Shown piece after piece: positions 42,512 through 54,538 of a stretch of 64,000 nucleotides of DNA (the stretch's first letter is position 1; each line of letters begins with the position of its first letter). The notes beneath the pieces are model-generated. The model worked only from the letters and a program-made list of their open reading frames with translations. It did no database searches and was not told the origin of the DNA. Origin of the DNA: Oikopleura dioica (lineage: Eukaryota; Chordata; Appendicularia; Copelata; Oikopleuridae); assembly GCA_907165135.1 (NCBI GenBank), contig OU015567.1, forward strand, positions 15,381,001 through 15,445,000, in the 5' to 3' direction. The position numbers were made by a program, and so were the translations under genes.

Positions 42512-44407
42512 TCATACCGAAAGATACTGAGAAATAACGCGGGCGGATTCTTCCATTCCAATGTCAAGAGTAATAGCAGGTAGTGGACCAGATCGTTGAG
42601 TCTTCAGTGCCATTTGATGAAGCTTTGTTTTAGCATCCATATCATCACTACAACAATGATTGAGTGTATATAATCAGCAATATTCTACCTGATGGCAACA
42701 GGAATAATCTCGTATCCAAGTTCTTTGCCTTGAATTCCCAACCCCTTGTAGAACTCTGCTGAATCTTCAGCGTCGTGCACTTGAAATAGATATAAAAGAA
42801 GGTCGATGACAATTAAAATTACCAAAGACAATAACTTTTCGGGTGCTGAAGTTCCATCTGTGAAGCCTTCTCCAGACTTGTCCTTTTCGCTCATTCTTCC
42901 AGGAGTCAAGCATAGCCTTGGAGTGAAGGAACATCTAAAATCAATTCGGAAACGTAAATATCATGAATACAGACATGAGTAGCCTGGTTTTCTTCGGTTT
43001 CATTATCGTGCTCACCACCATGTTCGGCGACATGCTCATGCTTCTGTTCGACGGGTCGAAGAACCCAGTTTTCATCCTTAATTTTTTACAATTCTACTTT
43101 CAGAATTTACACTAACAAAGCTTGAAAGAAGATCGTTTGCAATAAAGTCGGGGTCTGAATCAGCTTCCATGCAACTCTTTCTTGTTCCGAGGAAAGTATT
43201 GTAGTCGCTGCCGCGAACAAGAATATTGACATGATCGCTATCGTGCTCAAAGATACCAATTCTCAGCTCATCTAAACAGCCACCAATTTTGTAGTCCTGA
43301 TTCAATCGGCTGACGATATCTTTGACAAAGTCACGGAGTTGAGTAGACTTGGATTCGTCAAGAGATGCGATGTCGACGGCAATAACTAGATCAGGAGTTT
43401 CTGGAAGATTTTGCTTGGGACTCGGTCTGGGTCCCTTTTTGTCGTCATCATTTGCTTCTTTCTTCGAAGGAAGAGCAGTATCAACGGATGTTTCAGGCTC
43501 TTCGGCAACGCTTGGAGCAGAAACGAGATCTTCCTCCGTGGCAGGCTCTTCTACGGGAGCGGAGTTGTCGACCACTTGAGACTCTCCAGCATCACCATCA
43601 ACAGCTGCAGCTACATCAACAGGAGCATTGTCTTCTTCCTCGGTAACGGAAGCAGGCTCTGGATTCCTGACAACCGTTGGGTCGATAACTACTGGTTGAG
43701 GTTCCACTGGTGCTGGCGCTGGTTCAGATGGGGCTCCTGATTCTTCGTCAAGTACCGGCTCTTCTGTAACGACTAATGGAACTGGAACAGCAGTTGTTTC
43801 TTTTTATTTGGTTCGATATATTGTTCTCTTGTTCTATAGAACTGAAAACGCGAGGCTTTACAAACTTAGAACGGTTCCTTGTTGAGAGAGATCGCTTGAG
43901 TACTCGTCGTTGTAATCTTCAAGTGGATAAGTATCTTTTGTAAGTTTGGGAAATATCAGTTCTGCGAATTAATCTTGATTATTGCGAAGCGCATACATTA
44001 AGAGCGTTTACTTTAATTGCGTTAATCTGTGAAGCCCAAACTGCACTGGGTTCTGTCACAGCAGCAGTGCCAGAATCAACAAGGTTTTCATAATTTGCGG
44101 ACTCGTAATATTGCGATTTTTCGGGGAAATCATTGCCTAGAGAAGCATGCATTTAACGAAGCTGATACAAAGAAGACAAGCATATCAAGCTGATATAACT
44201 CGAGCGGAGTTTTTCAAAAAGCAAAAGTGCGAGGCGCTAGAAACCTGAAGAGTCTGATGAGAGAGTAATGTCGCCCTGTTGAAGGGGCGGCTGGTTCTCA
44301 TGAATGTTCGCTGGTCTTGTAGGTTCTTCTCCTGAAGAAGAATAAGCAGGATCAAAAGGATCTGCTCCTTGAGTGAGAGCCACAAGAAGGCATGGCAACA
44401 GCTTCAT
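42512..44407 (-). CDS. Secreted von Willebrand factor A-domain protein
   Basis: The first exon, from ATG 44405-44407, encodes a short signal peptide (MKLLPCLLVALTQG). Next comes a long Glu/Pro/Val-rich linker (QPVVIDPTVVRNPEPASVTE; EPATEEDLVSAPSVAEEPET). Then a VWA-like fold: DLVIAVDIASLDESKSTQLR, DFVKDIVSRLNQDYKIGGC, ELRIGIFEHDSDHVNIL, and near the end GLGIQGKELGYEIIPVAIRD. The MIDAS start is DIAS rather than DxSxS, so metal-dependent ligand binding is doubtful. A His/Glu-rich insert (EQKHEHVAEHGGEHDNETEE) sits within. The protein stops at TGA 42512-42514. Not all short exons are fixed. Probably extracellular matrix or mucus; family not named. Confidence 0.65.
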
Positions 44408-44766
44408 CTCTACTAAATGGTCGAACTTCTCTTTTAAAGAAAAAAGGAGCACAAAGCACTCGGCCTCGTCCAGCCCGCGACGTTCCCCGCGGTGATCAGT
44501 TTTATTTGACTTTCAACCCGTTTTGATGAACGAGCTGTTTATTTGACTTGCTCTCTTGTATTCTTACTTAGAGTTTGTTGAACTCTTTTGAAAGAATTCG
44601 TCTATCTGCATCACAAAATGGCTGCATGAATCGAGACTTCTTGCATAAATCCCGCGCAAAGTCTCGATTCCTCCGAAAAATGCTGATTCTAGCAAGTTTA
44701 GGTATCTTTATTGCACAGGCGTTAATATACAGAATAACAGACAGACTACACTGAAGTTTGAAGTTT
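44408..44766. other. Short intergenic gap
   Basis: Lies between the VWA start and the TMEM39 stop. No gene seen. Confidence 0.4.
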
Positions 44767-46500
44767 TCATTGAGAAGCTTGTGAGATTCTTGACAAGATA
44801 ATCTCGGGCTCATAACACAGCGGTGAGCTGAGCTGGTAACACTTTTCGATTGTGATATAATTTCTGACGAGGCGGAAGAGGTTCCAGTAGCCGCAGAATT
44901 GTTCGCAGCAAATGGCGATGAGTCGATCGTACTGAGCATCGTGCATAAGCGCCAACTGGAAAGACAGAATTGTCACTTGGAAGCAAATCTAAATGAAGTT
45001 TTACTGAAGGCAAAGACATATTCTGACAAACCATGAAGATGTATAAAAATAGACTCGGGCCAAAAATCTTGTAAAACGAGTTTTCTCTTCTGTGACCGGG
45101 GCGAGCAGCATTGACGAATTTGCCGATGGCTTTCCAGCGCTGATTGTTCCACCTGACGATAGTTCCTTTTGGATATCGCTCGCCATCCTTCCATTCTGGA
45201 TCTTCTGCTTCAGATGCATTCGCTGGTCCGTCGACTTTCTTCCACTGGCCGAGCTGGCAGGTGATTTTGTAAGCAGAGTGAAGGTAGATTGGAGAGATCG
45301 TATGAGAAAGTTGGAAGATGAGCATGTTCATTATTATCATTACTGCATGCACTGTAGGCCAGGCAGCATCCGCAGCGAGATTCGACGGGCAAAAGAGATA
45401 AGAGATGTAGCAGATGTAGTAAGCACCTTCGAGTGCTTTCCTTGGGATTTATAACTCGATCCATTGATATAATTTAATTTATTTATCACAAAAGATAAAT
45501 CCCGTAGCTGATGGAATAGCGCACATAAGACGGACTCCAAAGTCATCGAGAAAGCTGTGGACCTCTAATCTGGTCTTTTTGACGTCCCCGCTCTCGCCGA
45601 AATGATTGATGATTTCTTGTGAAAGAAAGAAGTTTCTAGCTTCAGAATATAGATCGAAATAGGACATAGATACACTGGGGCCATATCTTTTTCGACATTT
45701 GGAAGCTAAGAACATCATGTGATAAAGCTAAGAAAGAAGTTAGAAATTGAAAATATGTCGTGTTCATACCCCAATAACAGTTTTGATAAAAATCGGTAGA
45801 GCAAGAAGAATAACTGCCATATAATTTCCAATACTCAGGTAATGACAGATAATCGTCAGTAGAGCTTGAAAATTGGTTTATTCTCCGTCGTTAGTAATAC
45901 TACTTACAGATGAACCATATCTGCATACATGAACCCATGAAGAATATCGTCAAATATTCGGTGATATTACTTCGACTAGCGATTGACCTCACTGAGAATA
46001 TTTCACCTTCAAGGCGGCTCCAAGCTGATGTGAACTTGTCAAGACAAATTGGCTACAAAAATTAACAATTGCTAAAAATAATTGTTTTACCAGTGCATAT
46101 TGAAAAATGGCGAGCAGAATGAAAATGAATATCCGAGTGTCGATCATGTCTGTATTCATGGCGGAGGACTGACTGTATACTCCAACGGGCCACCACCAGT
46201 AGCGCTGAATTATTATGTTGTATCGATACTGATTTCACACTTTGACCTTACTTTATATAAATAAATATGCTGCCCACAAAGAGCATCAAACAAGTAAAAC
46301 ATGATAAAGCAAGTATGAAACGCATCTGACCAAGGTTGAATCGCATCGCATGGAATTTGCGGGATAGTGATCTGCGCTAGAATTTTATTCGCACTCGTCG
46401 AGTCTGCTTTTTTGACGAACGCTTTATCAACGTCGTTTGAGCTGTTTTTGCTCTTTACTGGTTCTTTCTTTGACTTTTCCGATTTCGCTTTTTTAGGCAT
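44767..46500 (-). CDS. tmem39: TMEM39-like multi-pass ER membrane protein
   Basis: TMEM39A/B are ER membrane proteins linked to COPII secretion and autophagy control. Exon 1 (46500-46252) reads MPKKAKSEKSKKEPVKSKN, then a first TM (AFHTCFIMFYLFDALCGQHI, YLYK). The next exon, from 46204, gives RYWWWPVGVYSQSSAMNTDM and a TM (TRIFIFILLAIFQYAL). Later segments match the family order: MAVILLALPIFIKTVIG, MIIMNMLIFQLSHTISPIYL, the conserved hydrophilic block LGQWKKVDG ... YPKGTIVRWNNQRWKAIG, FGPSLFLYIFMVCQNMS, and the end YWNLFRLVRNYITIEKCYQL, stopping at TGA 44767-44769. The Lys-rich N-terminus is longer than in vertebrates. Its start lies 14 bp after an AG (tacttcag), suitable for trans-splicing. 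Confidence 0.82.
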
Positions 46501-46623
46501 TTTGTTTTTATTTTCTGAAGTAAGCAGGATTTAGGACCAAGAGCAGTTATTCCAGCGATTGGAATGGCAACGGAATGGCACTGAACTTGAGCACATATGA
46601 ACTTAAAACTTGAAAGACAGAGG

Positions 46624-47526
46624 TTAACGATGCAAAAAATAAACTGAGAAAATAGAGAGAGGAATTTTAAGAGGCCATGGGTTGGTTATCGGAAGATTCT
46701 TCTTCAAAGTCGTCGACGTATTCCATGAATTCGACGATTCCGTCGATGAGCTTCGTGATCGGGGTTTTTGGTGTTCGATCTCGATCTCTTCTATGTCATC
46801 GCCAGCATCATCTGCATTTTCGTTTCTGCGAGCCATGATATCATCAATGGTATAGAACTAAAACAATCATAAATAAACGACTGATGATTATAGCGGTCTA
46901 TTTACCCGAATGCGTTCGAAGAGTTCCTTCAAACTGACGCTTCTGAAGGTGTTTTCGTTGGCTCTATTCATGGAAGAGAGATTGACGGATTCGGGGTTGA
47001 AATCTCGCAGCATTTGGAAAAAGTCCCTCGCCTCCATATCCGGATGAAGCAGAAAGAAACGCTTGCAAATCTCCAAATCGAGCTTTTTCTGGAGCTCGAG
47101 GGTGCACTTCGTGTGTCGTTCAAATTCACTCTCGCTCATGTGGACGGCGCAGTGTTCGCACTGCTTTTCGGGGAGGCAATTCTTTTTGTGTTCGTTGAAC
47201 TGGGCATATGGTATTGTCAAGTGGCAATGGTTGCAGACGAGCTGGAACTTCTCGAGGAACATCGACATGGTTCGCCCTTTTCGGCCGGTGAATTGGGACT
47301 TCCGGCAAAGAGGACATTCGTCGGAGCGTCCTTGCGTCTCCATGAAGCAACTCTGGCACATGTGTCCTTGGCAGCATTGAACTTCGAAGGGTGCCTAACA
47401 AGAGAGAATCATGGAAACAAGGAAGAGAACGACTGGACTTACATCAAGTATCTCTTTGCAAATCGGGCAACTAACTTCATCTTTGAACATCAAATATTGG
47501 GGCGCGAGCGTGGCATCTAATCCCAT
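46624..47526 (-). CDS. RING-finger protein with TRAF-type zinc fingers (probable E3 ligase)
   Basis: Exons 47526-47443, 47394-46906, 46857-46624 give 268 aa with consistent phases. The start MGLDATLAPQYLMFKDEV leads into a C3HC4 RING: CPICKEILD, VQCCQGHMCQSCF, ECPLCRK. A TRAF-like Cys/His array follows: LVCNHCHLTIPYAQFNEHKK, CEHCAVHMSESEFERHTKC. A helical middle (LQKKLDLEICKRFFLLHPDM) precedes an acidic/Ser tail (DDAGDDIEEIEIEHQ). This suits an E3 ubiquitin ligase working as an adaptor. No TRAF (MATH) domain is present, so it is not a classic TRAF. It lies 123 bp upstream of TMEM39, same strand, with no AATAAA in between. Confidence 0.8.
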
Positions 47527-47850
47527 CCAGATTATTACAGTAATATCTAAAGCGTTAAAGAATTAGAAAAGTCGATCAGTAAATATTATTTATCGGTTGA
47601 AGTTGAAAGGCACTTTAGTGAAATAGTTCTTTTTGTGAAATTGCACTGAATACAGAAATACAGAAATAGTAGTGTAGAAAAGTGGATAAGAAGGACTGAA
47701 TCAATCACAGTGTTTGAAAGGAAAAAGCGGTTAATTGTAAAATCGTAAATTGTACATAAATATATATCCTAAATCTATCGATCGTTCCCCAGATCGATAT
47801 GTTTTTACAATTCTTACATAAAAAGACAACATGAAATTATTCTAAAATCG
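47527..47850. other. Intergenic between DNAJC10 and the RING gene
   Basis: AT-rich, no gene seen. Confidence 0.4.
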
Positions 47851-50800
47851 CTACAGCTCGTCTTTAGGATCGGGTTTAGGAGGGAGTTTTGGAGCTCTCG
47901 CTAGAACGCGGTCTAACTGATCCTGGACGTCTTTGATGTCGAACTCGGTCTGGATGATACTTCGCTGGCCTCCGCCGTGTGGGAAGAACATCAATGTTGG
48001 ATACTCCGCGAGATTGAGTCCGCGGCAGAGATGCGCTGAGCTCGCACAGTCCACTTTCGCGAATAAAACGGTCTCCTTGTACTAAAAAATCGGATAGATA
48101 CGCGTTTCAGTTAGTCCTTTACCTTTATGGAAGCAAGCTGATAGTAAGGCTCAAACTGTTTACAAGGCCTGCACCAATTGGCATAAAAATCGATCAAAAC
48201 ATGTCTTCCATCTTGGTGAACTCTCTGAATGTAGTTGAAGATATTCTTCTGAGGCGAGGCATTTGCGATTGGTGAGAAGCGATTGAGCTCGGACGATAAG
48301 AAGTGAATAAATGCGAATTCATCTCTTTGCTGATATGGGAACGTTTGCGGTGTGTTGACGGGAGAGCCCTGCTTTCGTGGAGCAAGGTATTTCAGCGTTG
48401 GATATGATCGAATCCCGAGACTATCATTGTGTTTTATATGATTGAAGATATATAAAAAGGTACCTTTCGCAGAGCTCCTGGTTTTCCGGACATTCAACGT
48501 GGCCAAATTTAACCGTTCCTTGAAGCTGCTTGGCAGCACTTTTGAACTCAGGGAACATTCGATTACAGGGTCGACACCAGCTCGCAGCAAAGTCAATGAA
48601 CCAAATTTCCTCGTGGGGGCGGTGCATGATTTCTTGAAACAAATAATTGATAGGAGACATTTATGTCGATTACCTTCTCGCCAAATTTTCGCATCGAGTT
48701 TTCGGACACTGGGGTTTTTGATATCCTCGTAAAATTCAACAAGCGCTTGCCAGTCGTAGTCGCCGCTGTATGTCTCTTTCACTTGCTTTCCAGCCTTGTC
48801 TGTTCCGTAAAATTGAAGAGTTGGATAGCTTCTGATTCCGTACTTGTTGCAGATTCCTAATTAAAATGAGTTAAAAAGGTATTCTCGAAAGAAGTGACGC
48901 TCTACCTGGATAGGTCTCGCAATCTATGTAGGCAATTTTAACGTTCTTCTGTGCCAGAATCGTTGAAGCGTGACGGACGTGGGGTAAAAAGTTATTACAC
49001 GGAGGGCACCAAGGCGCTGAGAAATCAAGAATCCATTCCGAGCCATCGGAGAGCAGCTCATCGAGCGATGAAAGGGACGGAGTGTGCATTCTAGTCTTGA
49101 GCACTTCTTTGGCGAATTCGCCGATGTTCATCAGGTTCCAGTCGTCGTGGAAGACTTCAAACGCGCCTTTTCCATGTCCTGATCATTGGAATAAAAAAAC
49201 ATCATAATTTATACTGTCAGCGTCACGTACGGACTTTATTTGACTGATAAGAATCCGAGGTTAATCAAACTGATTCCATTTTGCCATTTCTGATTGGCTT
49301 TATGTATGAACCTTAACCCACAAAAAATCTCTTTTGCGTAGGCAAGGTATTAGTTTCTGCGATATTTTGTGTAGTAAAAGTGGACAGCAATAATTATTGT
49401 CACAACTTTATGAAATTCCATTCCTGAGAAGATCAGCAAATTGGTCTTACTCCCAAAGATCTTGGAGCACGATGCTCTCATAAGTCCATCAGTACAGTCG
49501 ACGATAGCGAACGGGTCGGCCTTTCGGAAAATGTTCGAGTTCTTCACGAAATAGTTGGGCAGTCGTTTGAGGACAAGTTTTTGCTCTTCAGAGAATGTTC
49601 CAAAGTCAAGAGCGATGATTTTCTTTTCGTTGTGAATGTTGTCGAGGATTTTTGGGTCTTTCTCAGGTTTGACATGCTCTAGCAGCTAGAGTCTAGCTAA
49701 ATGATGTTAAATTTAAAGATCTTTCGAAACCGGTTCCTAAAATCTCGGGCACTTGAATCAAACTAAGAGTTTTTAAAATAACTTCTTTCGCGATAAATCC
49801 ATCAAGCTCAACTCCTTTCTCCGCCGAATCAACAGGACTGACGCCAGCTGGGAAAACGAACATGCTCTCTTCCGTCGACGATTTCCTCTTGCAGAGTTCT
49901 GGCAAAACATCTTTCGTGCAGTCGATTTTGAGAGCATAAGCATCCTGACCAAAACCGACGGAAAGTTGGTACTCGAATGGGATCTTCGGGTAATTAAATT
50001 CGCCATCAGCGTCGGACAAGATATAAACACAAGGTTTCTTGATGAAGTTGGGCAAAGAAACGATTCCATTCAGCGCTCGGACTCGATGGGAAACGCTTTT
50101 GACGCCAAAATCCACGAAATTCTCGACGGTCTTTGGGAGCGTGAACTTCTTTCCTCTTCTGACGAATTTTCCTCCGTGATAAATTTGGTATCGCTGCGCC
50201 CCTTGCTCAAAGACCATTACTGTTGGGTAGCCGGTGATGCCGATGTTCATGCAGGTTCTTCGATAATCTCGACAGCTGATTGCTCCAAGCTTGACGATTC
50301 CTTCCAGTTGAATCGCTGCTTCTCTCCAGGCGGGGGCCATGTCGTGACAATGAGAACATCGCTCCGAATAAAACTTGATCATCCAGACATCATCTGACGC
50401 CATCGCTGCCTGCAGCTCGACAGCATCAAACACATGTACTTCCTGGTCGTCATCGTAGAGTCCGAATTCTTCTTGGAAAAAGCTCCAGGATTCATAGCGA
50501 TTTCCGCCGAATCCTTCTTCCAAACCTTTTTCGCCCCAACGATCGTACTTCTTTCTCGTTTCATCGTCTTTTAGAACCTAAAAGCAAAGTTTCGTGAAGT
50601 TTCAAATAAGCATCGCAGGGGGAGGTTCAAATAATTCTTATGATTCGGGTTTCTAGAGATTTCCTCGAAACACACCTTTCGTATCAATTCTCCTGACTAT
50701 AATTAATTAATTATTATTGTCTGTAGTACAGACTCTGTACCTCGTAAATTTTATTCAGTTCCATGAATTTTTCATGCGCGTCCGGGTCGTCTGACTTGTC

Positions 50801-50950
50801 CGGGTGCATCGTAAGTGCCAGCTTCTTGAATGCCTTTCTGATCTCCTTGCTAGTCGCCGATTTATCCACGCCCAGTTTTTCATAATATTCAGAGTTGTTG
50901 ACAGCACTCGTAAGCGCAACCAAGCCGAACAAAAACAGCAAGTTCTTCAT
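47851..50950 (-). CDS. dnajc10: DNAJC10 / ERdj5, ER J-domain disulfide reductase
   Basis: An ER-lumen protein that reduces disulfides in misfolded clients and hands them to BiP. Exons in transcript order: 50950-50741, 50577-49726, 49685-49424, 49178-48906, 48856-48674, 48632-48464, 48420-48123, 48081-47851, giving 825 aa (vertebrate about 793). Signal peptide MKNLLFLFGLVALTSA; J domain NNSEYYEKLGVDKSATSKEI with HPD in LALTMHPDKS. Four thioredoxin active sites: FYSERCSHCHDM, APWCPPCNN, ASWCRPCNR, ANWCRPCKQ. Redox-inactive Trx-like segments lie after the first. The end is PKPDPKDEL, an ER retrieval signal. Introns 49686-49725 and 49179-49423 only keep the frame if their donor is GA. The last two sites are CRPC instead of the vertebrate CHPC and CGPC. 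Confidence 0.95.
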
Positions 50951-52010
50951 TTTCTTTAGTAACGATTTCGAAATCCACACAGGCTCTCTGAAACACAAAA
51001 TGTTACGCTTTTGTAGTCAAATTTCTGTAGCAAAAAAGCCAGAATAATCTCTATGAGTTGGCTCCAGGGCCACATTTTAGGCGTTAATTGATAGAAAAAA
51101 ACCGAGAAATCTCAGTTTGCAAATTCGAATTGAAAAACCTAACGTTCCATCTACCGGTATTCGGTGCCACCGAATCGGTGGAGGGTAACTCGTAAGAATA
51201 CGTGGCCTAATTTTAGAATCAAAAGAGGTACATTTTCGCCTTTCTCAAATTTCATAAAGGAAAGAACTGTTTTTTTTTTATTTTTAAAATAACTCTATAA
51301 TTTTATTTATAATTTTTAAATCAGAAAAGATTAATTTTAAGTATTTTTTCTGAAACTTAGTATTTTGAAGTGAAAAGAGCGCTTTGAAGTATTCTAGCGT
51401 CGCGAAAGAGTCTCTCGTAAGCATGGCAGTCAAAGCTTTCCAGTTGAATAGAGAAAGTCGACTGGCGTGATTGGCTTGCGCGGGGGAGGGCGAAGCTCAA
51501 CGCAAAAAGAGATGATCCGGACCCAGACAAGAGCATGTTCGCTTCTACATGAAGTTTTTTCAGAAAGAAACAATTAAAGAAGATATGATGGAATGAAATA
51601 GTTGGGACTTCAAGAGCCGAAAAGAAGCGTTGTCAATTCAAGAATTCATGATGATTATGAAGGTTTCCGTATTCAATTTGAACATCTATTCTGAGCGAAA
51701 ATCCAAGATGAAAATCCCTGAAAGAAACGGCTTCAAAGAGCGCTAATCAGAGGACCAAACGGGGAATGAAGAACGTCCTCTTCTGCGCGCGTTTTTCTCG
51801 GTCCTCTACTTGGCCCATGCATAATGCATTCCCTCAGCTTTCTACGCCAATCGCCGCTAGTAGCTACGACCAATCCCTTTTTTTCTGAAACGCCAATACA
51901 TGTATCTATCTCTTTCTGATCTTCCTTCCAACTCTCTTGTTTATTTACTATTTACAGAAGAGAAATCTGCTGATAATTTCAAAACTGTAATCGATTTCGT
52001 TAAGACAAAC
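50951..52010. other. Divergent intergenic region, DNAJC10 / GFOD
   Basis: Shared upstream region of two divergent genes. AT-rich at 51260-51360. An acceptor-like tttacag at about 51951-51957 precedes the GFOD start by about 50 bp, and a small upstream ATG frame at 51900 may be 5' leader. No other gene seen. Confidence 0.4.
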
Positions 52011-54227
52011 ATGGCCTTGCCTGGAGTGGGCGTTTTTCCAGGCGAAAACCCGGAGTTTATTGTTCAGCACTTGAGAAAAGCAGGATTCCCAGTGAAGGCG
52101 GTATGGGCCCAGGTAAGTCCTCTTCAAAAAATCTCTCCTGAAATTTACGAAAATCGTCACGAAATTTCTTGACAGCAATTTGGCTGGGTCAGGTCTTAGC
52201 TCATCCGAGATCTTGATATTTTGGGAATCAATAATCCCTGGGAGTTATGTAAATTGAAATTTCCTTCCAGAAGACCCTTCCTGTTCAAAAATCGAAATTG
52301 ACCTTTACCGACTCTTAGACGGAGAAACAAGCCATCGAAGTCAAAAAGAAGCTCAATCTCCCATACGTGACGACATCCATTCGGTATGTCAATGATTGAA
52401 TTCATCGGTTTTCATGCGAATTTTCAGCGAGCTCGTCTTGCACACCGAAGTCGATTTGGTGATTATCGATTCTCCACCGCCGACTCATCAGCAGATTTGC
52501 GCGAATGCGCTCGGTGGGTAGTGATCTCCGCCCGAAGAGACCCTTTTCATCATTTCAGGCATCGGCAAGCATGTCCTGTGCACACTTCCCGGCGGTTTGA
52601 ACATGCGCGACACTCGAAAAATGTTCGACGCGGCTTCTTACTATCCCCAGCTGCTCGCCGCCGCGCTGAATCCAGTCCGCTTCATTGAGCAAATCGTCAA
52701 GTTGAGGAATTTCATCAAATCGTCGGCCGGACAAGTCTACATGGTCGAGGCAAAGATGAAGTCAAAGGTACTTGAGCCGCTCGTTTGTTTATTTGAACTC
52801 TTTATCTTCAAATAGGCGCAGAGCAAAGAACACTGGAAGACGGATCATCGAATGGCCATGTTGGGTTGGAAAATTACCAAGAATCGAGAACAGTCGCTTT
52901 TTACACATTCTGAAGGAACAATTTTCCTATTAGAAATTGAAATAGTTCTGTCAGGGAGACAGGAGTGTCTTGCGCAAAGATTACAAAGATCAGATAAACA
53001 CGAGTTGTTTTGATGCTTCCTTGCTCTCTATCGTGATTCTTGTTGATTCGGAATGTCGTAGATACTCGCCCGGTATATTTTGCAACCCAAGCGTCAAGGA
53101 GGCGGTGCTCTATCGTTGCTCGGAGGCTGTCTGATAGATATTGTATCCCACGTCATTGACGAATGTGCTACTCGAGCGATTGGGACGACGTCAAGGAGCC
53201 CGGCGAGGCCTTCTTGTGACTCATTCGCCACTTTTCAACTAACATTTCCCTCGGGTTTGATTTCAAATCAAGAGAGACCACCGCGCTAATTTGATCATTT
53301 TTAGGCACTCTCTGCTCTGGTACGATTGCGTTTTCGGAGATCTTCGAATTTGAGCTCGTCATAACTTGCTCACAGGGCGTATTTAGGAATGGGATTAGAT
53401 TTGGCTTGTTGCTAATATTGCAATATATGTACGAAAATAGCTCAATAGAAGAAAGTGTGCACATGAATCCCGGTTCACAGACTAGATTCAAGCCTGAACA
53501 TCACCTCAACTCCTGGCTATCTGTTGGAAAGCATGCATCCTCGAACAGAAAGTGTTATCGAGATCAGACCCGCCTCCCAAATGTGTGACGAATCAGCTGA
53601 AGATCATGCTGATCACACAAACGAGTCTGAGAATGCTGACTCGGTATCGCCCGAGAAGGACGTGAAGAATAATAAGACGGAAGAGACCAGCGGCGAGGCA
53701 GACGAGGAGGTGAAGAAAACCTTTGCTGAGAGCGGCGCGCAGACGATAGCGATTGAAACCCAAGATGCCGCCGCTGAAACGAGCAATGGGAATATTCAGC
53801 TTTTGTCTGATAGAGAGTCACTCGTCAAAATGGGCCTTCCCAAGTTGCTCGAGGCGGTGAAGGAAAGGGATGAAGGAATTTTAGTTAATGCTTCAGAGAA
53901 AGAAATCCTCAGATATTTATCATCTCCTCGAAAGGACTCATTCTTAACTGGCGGAATGGATTCGCGATCCTGGAATGAGACGTAAGTTGAGGAAACCTTC
54001 AGTGGAATGTGTGCTATAAAAAATCCTTCAGAGCGATCAACGACTCGCCCATTGGCAAGTTCTCTGATATTCTATACGTTCAAGGAGTGCTCGATGCTCT
54101 CCGACGTTCGGATAAATCCGGCGAGGTCGAAGGCGTTGAAATGGGCGACGAACTCAAACTCGAGCAGCTTCACTTCCAGGCCGAATTCGGAACCTACGTC
54201 GAGACCGTCGACCATCTTCAGATCTGA
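52011..54227 (+). CDS. gfod: Glucose-fructose oxidoreductase domain protein (GFOD1/2-like)
   Basis: A Gfo/Idh/MocA-family protein. Exons 52011-52112, 52319-52383, 52428-52513, 52559-52767, 52816-52864, 53099-53254, 53305-53386, 53481-53981, 54032-54227 give 481 aa, all phases consistent. I chose the start by homology: MALPGVGVFPGENPEFIVQH matches the GFOD N-terminus. Family landmarks: GFPVKAVWAQ, LVLHTEVDLVIIDSPPPTHQ, ALGIGKHVLC, ASYYPQLLAAALNPVRFIEQ, GGALSLLGGCLIDIVSHVID and a C-terminus FSDILYVQGVLDALRRSDKS. An acidic insertion of about 90 residues (ENADSVSPEKDVKNNKTEET region) splits the C-terminal domain; vertebrate GFODs lack it. The 53387-53480 intron needs a GA donor. As in other GFODs, a classic GxGxxG dinucleotide motif is not evident here, so catalysis is uncertain. 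Confidence 0.9.
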
Positions 54228-54538
54228 AAATATGACCATTAATCCTCTAACCCTCCATCATCCGAATAATACGAATTTCAAAGTAATGTTTACTCGTGCA
54301 ATACCTTTTTTTCTTTCTGTAAGTTGCGCACCTCGGCCATTACTGATACGCCGTCGAATCGTGTAGTACCAGTAAAAGCCGGCGTCAGTTCAGCCATTCA
54401 CAATTTATTCTAACTCAATTTCATTCATTTACCAGCAAGTCTTCTTTCTGTTCTTTACCAGCACTTCTTTCCGAATGATATCTATTCCTATTTAACTTCA
54501 ATCCGTTCCTAATGTTCATAAATTCAGATGACGCGAAG
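54228..54538. other. Intergenic gap
   Basis: No gene seen. An acceptor-like aaattcag (54519-54526) lies just before the next start codon. Confidence 0.4.
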
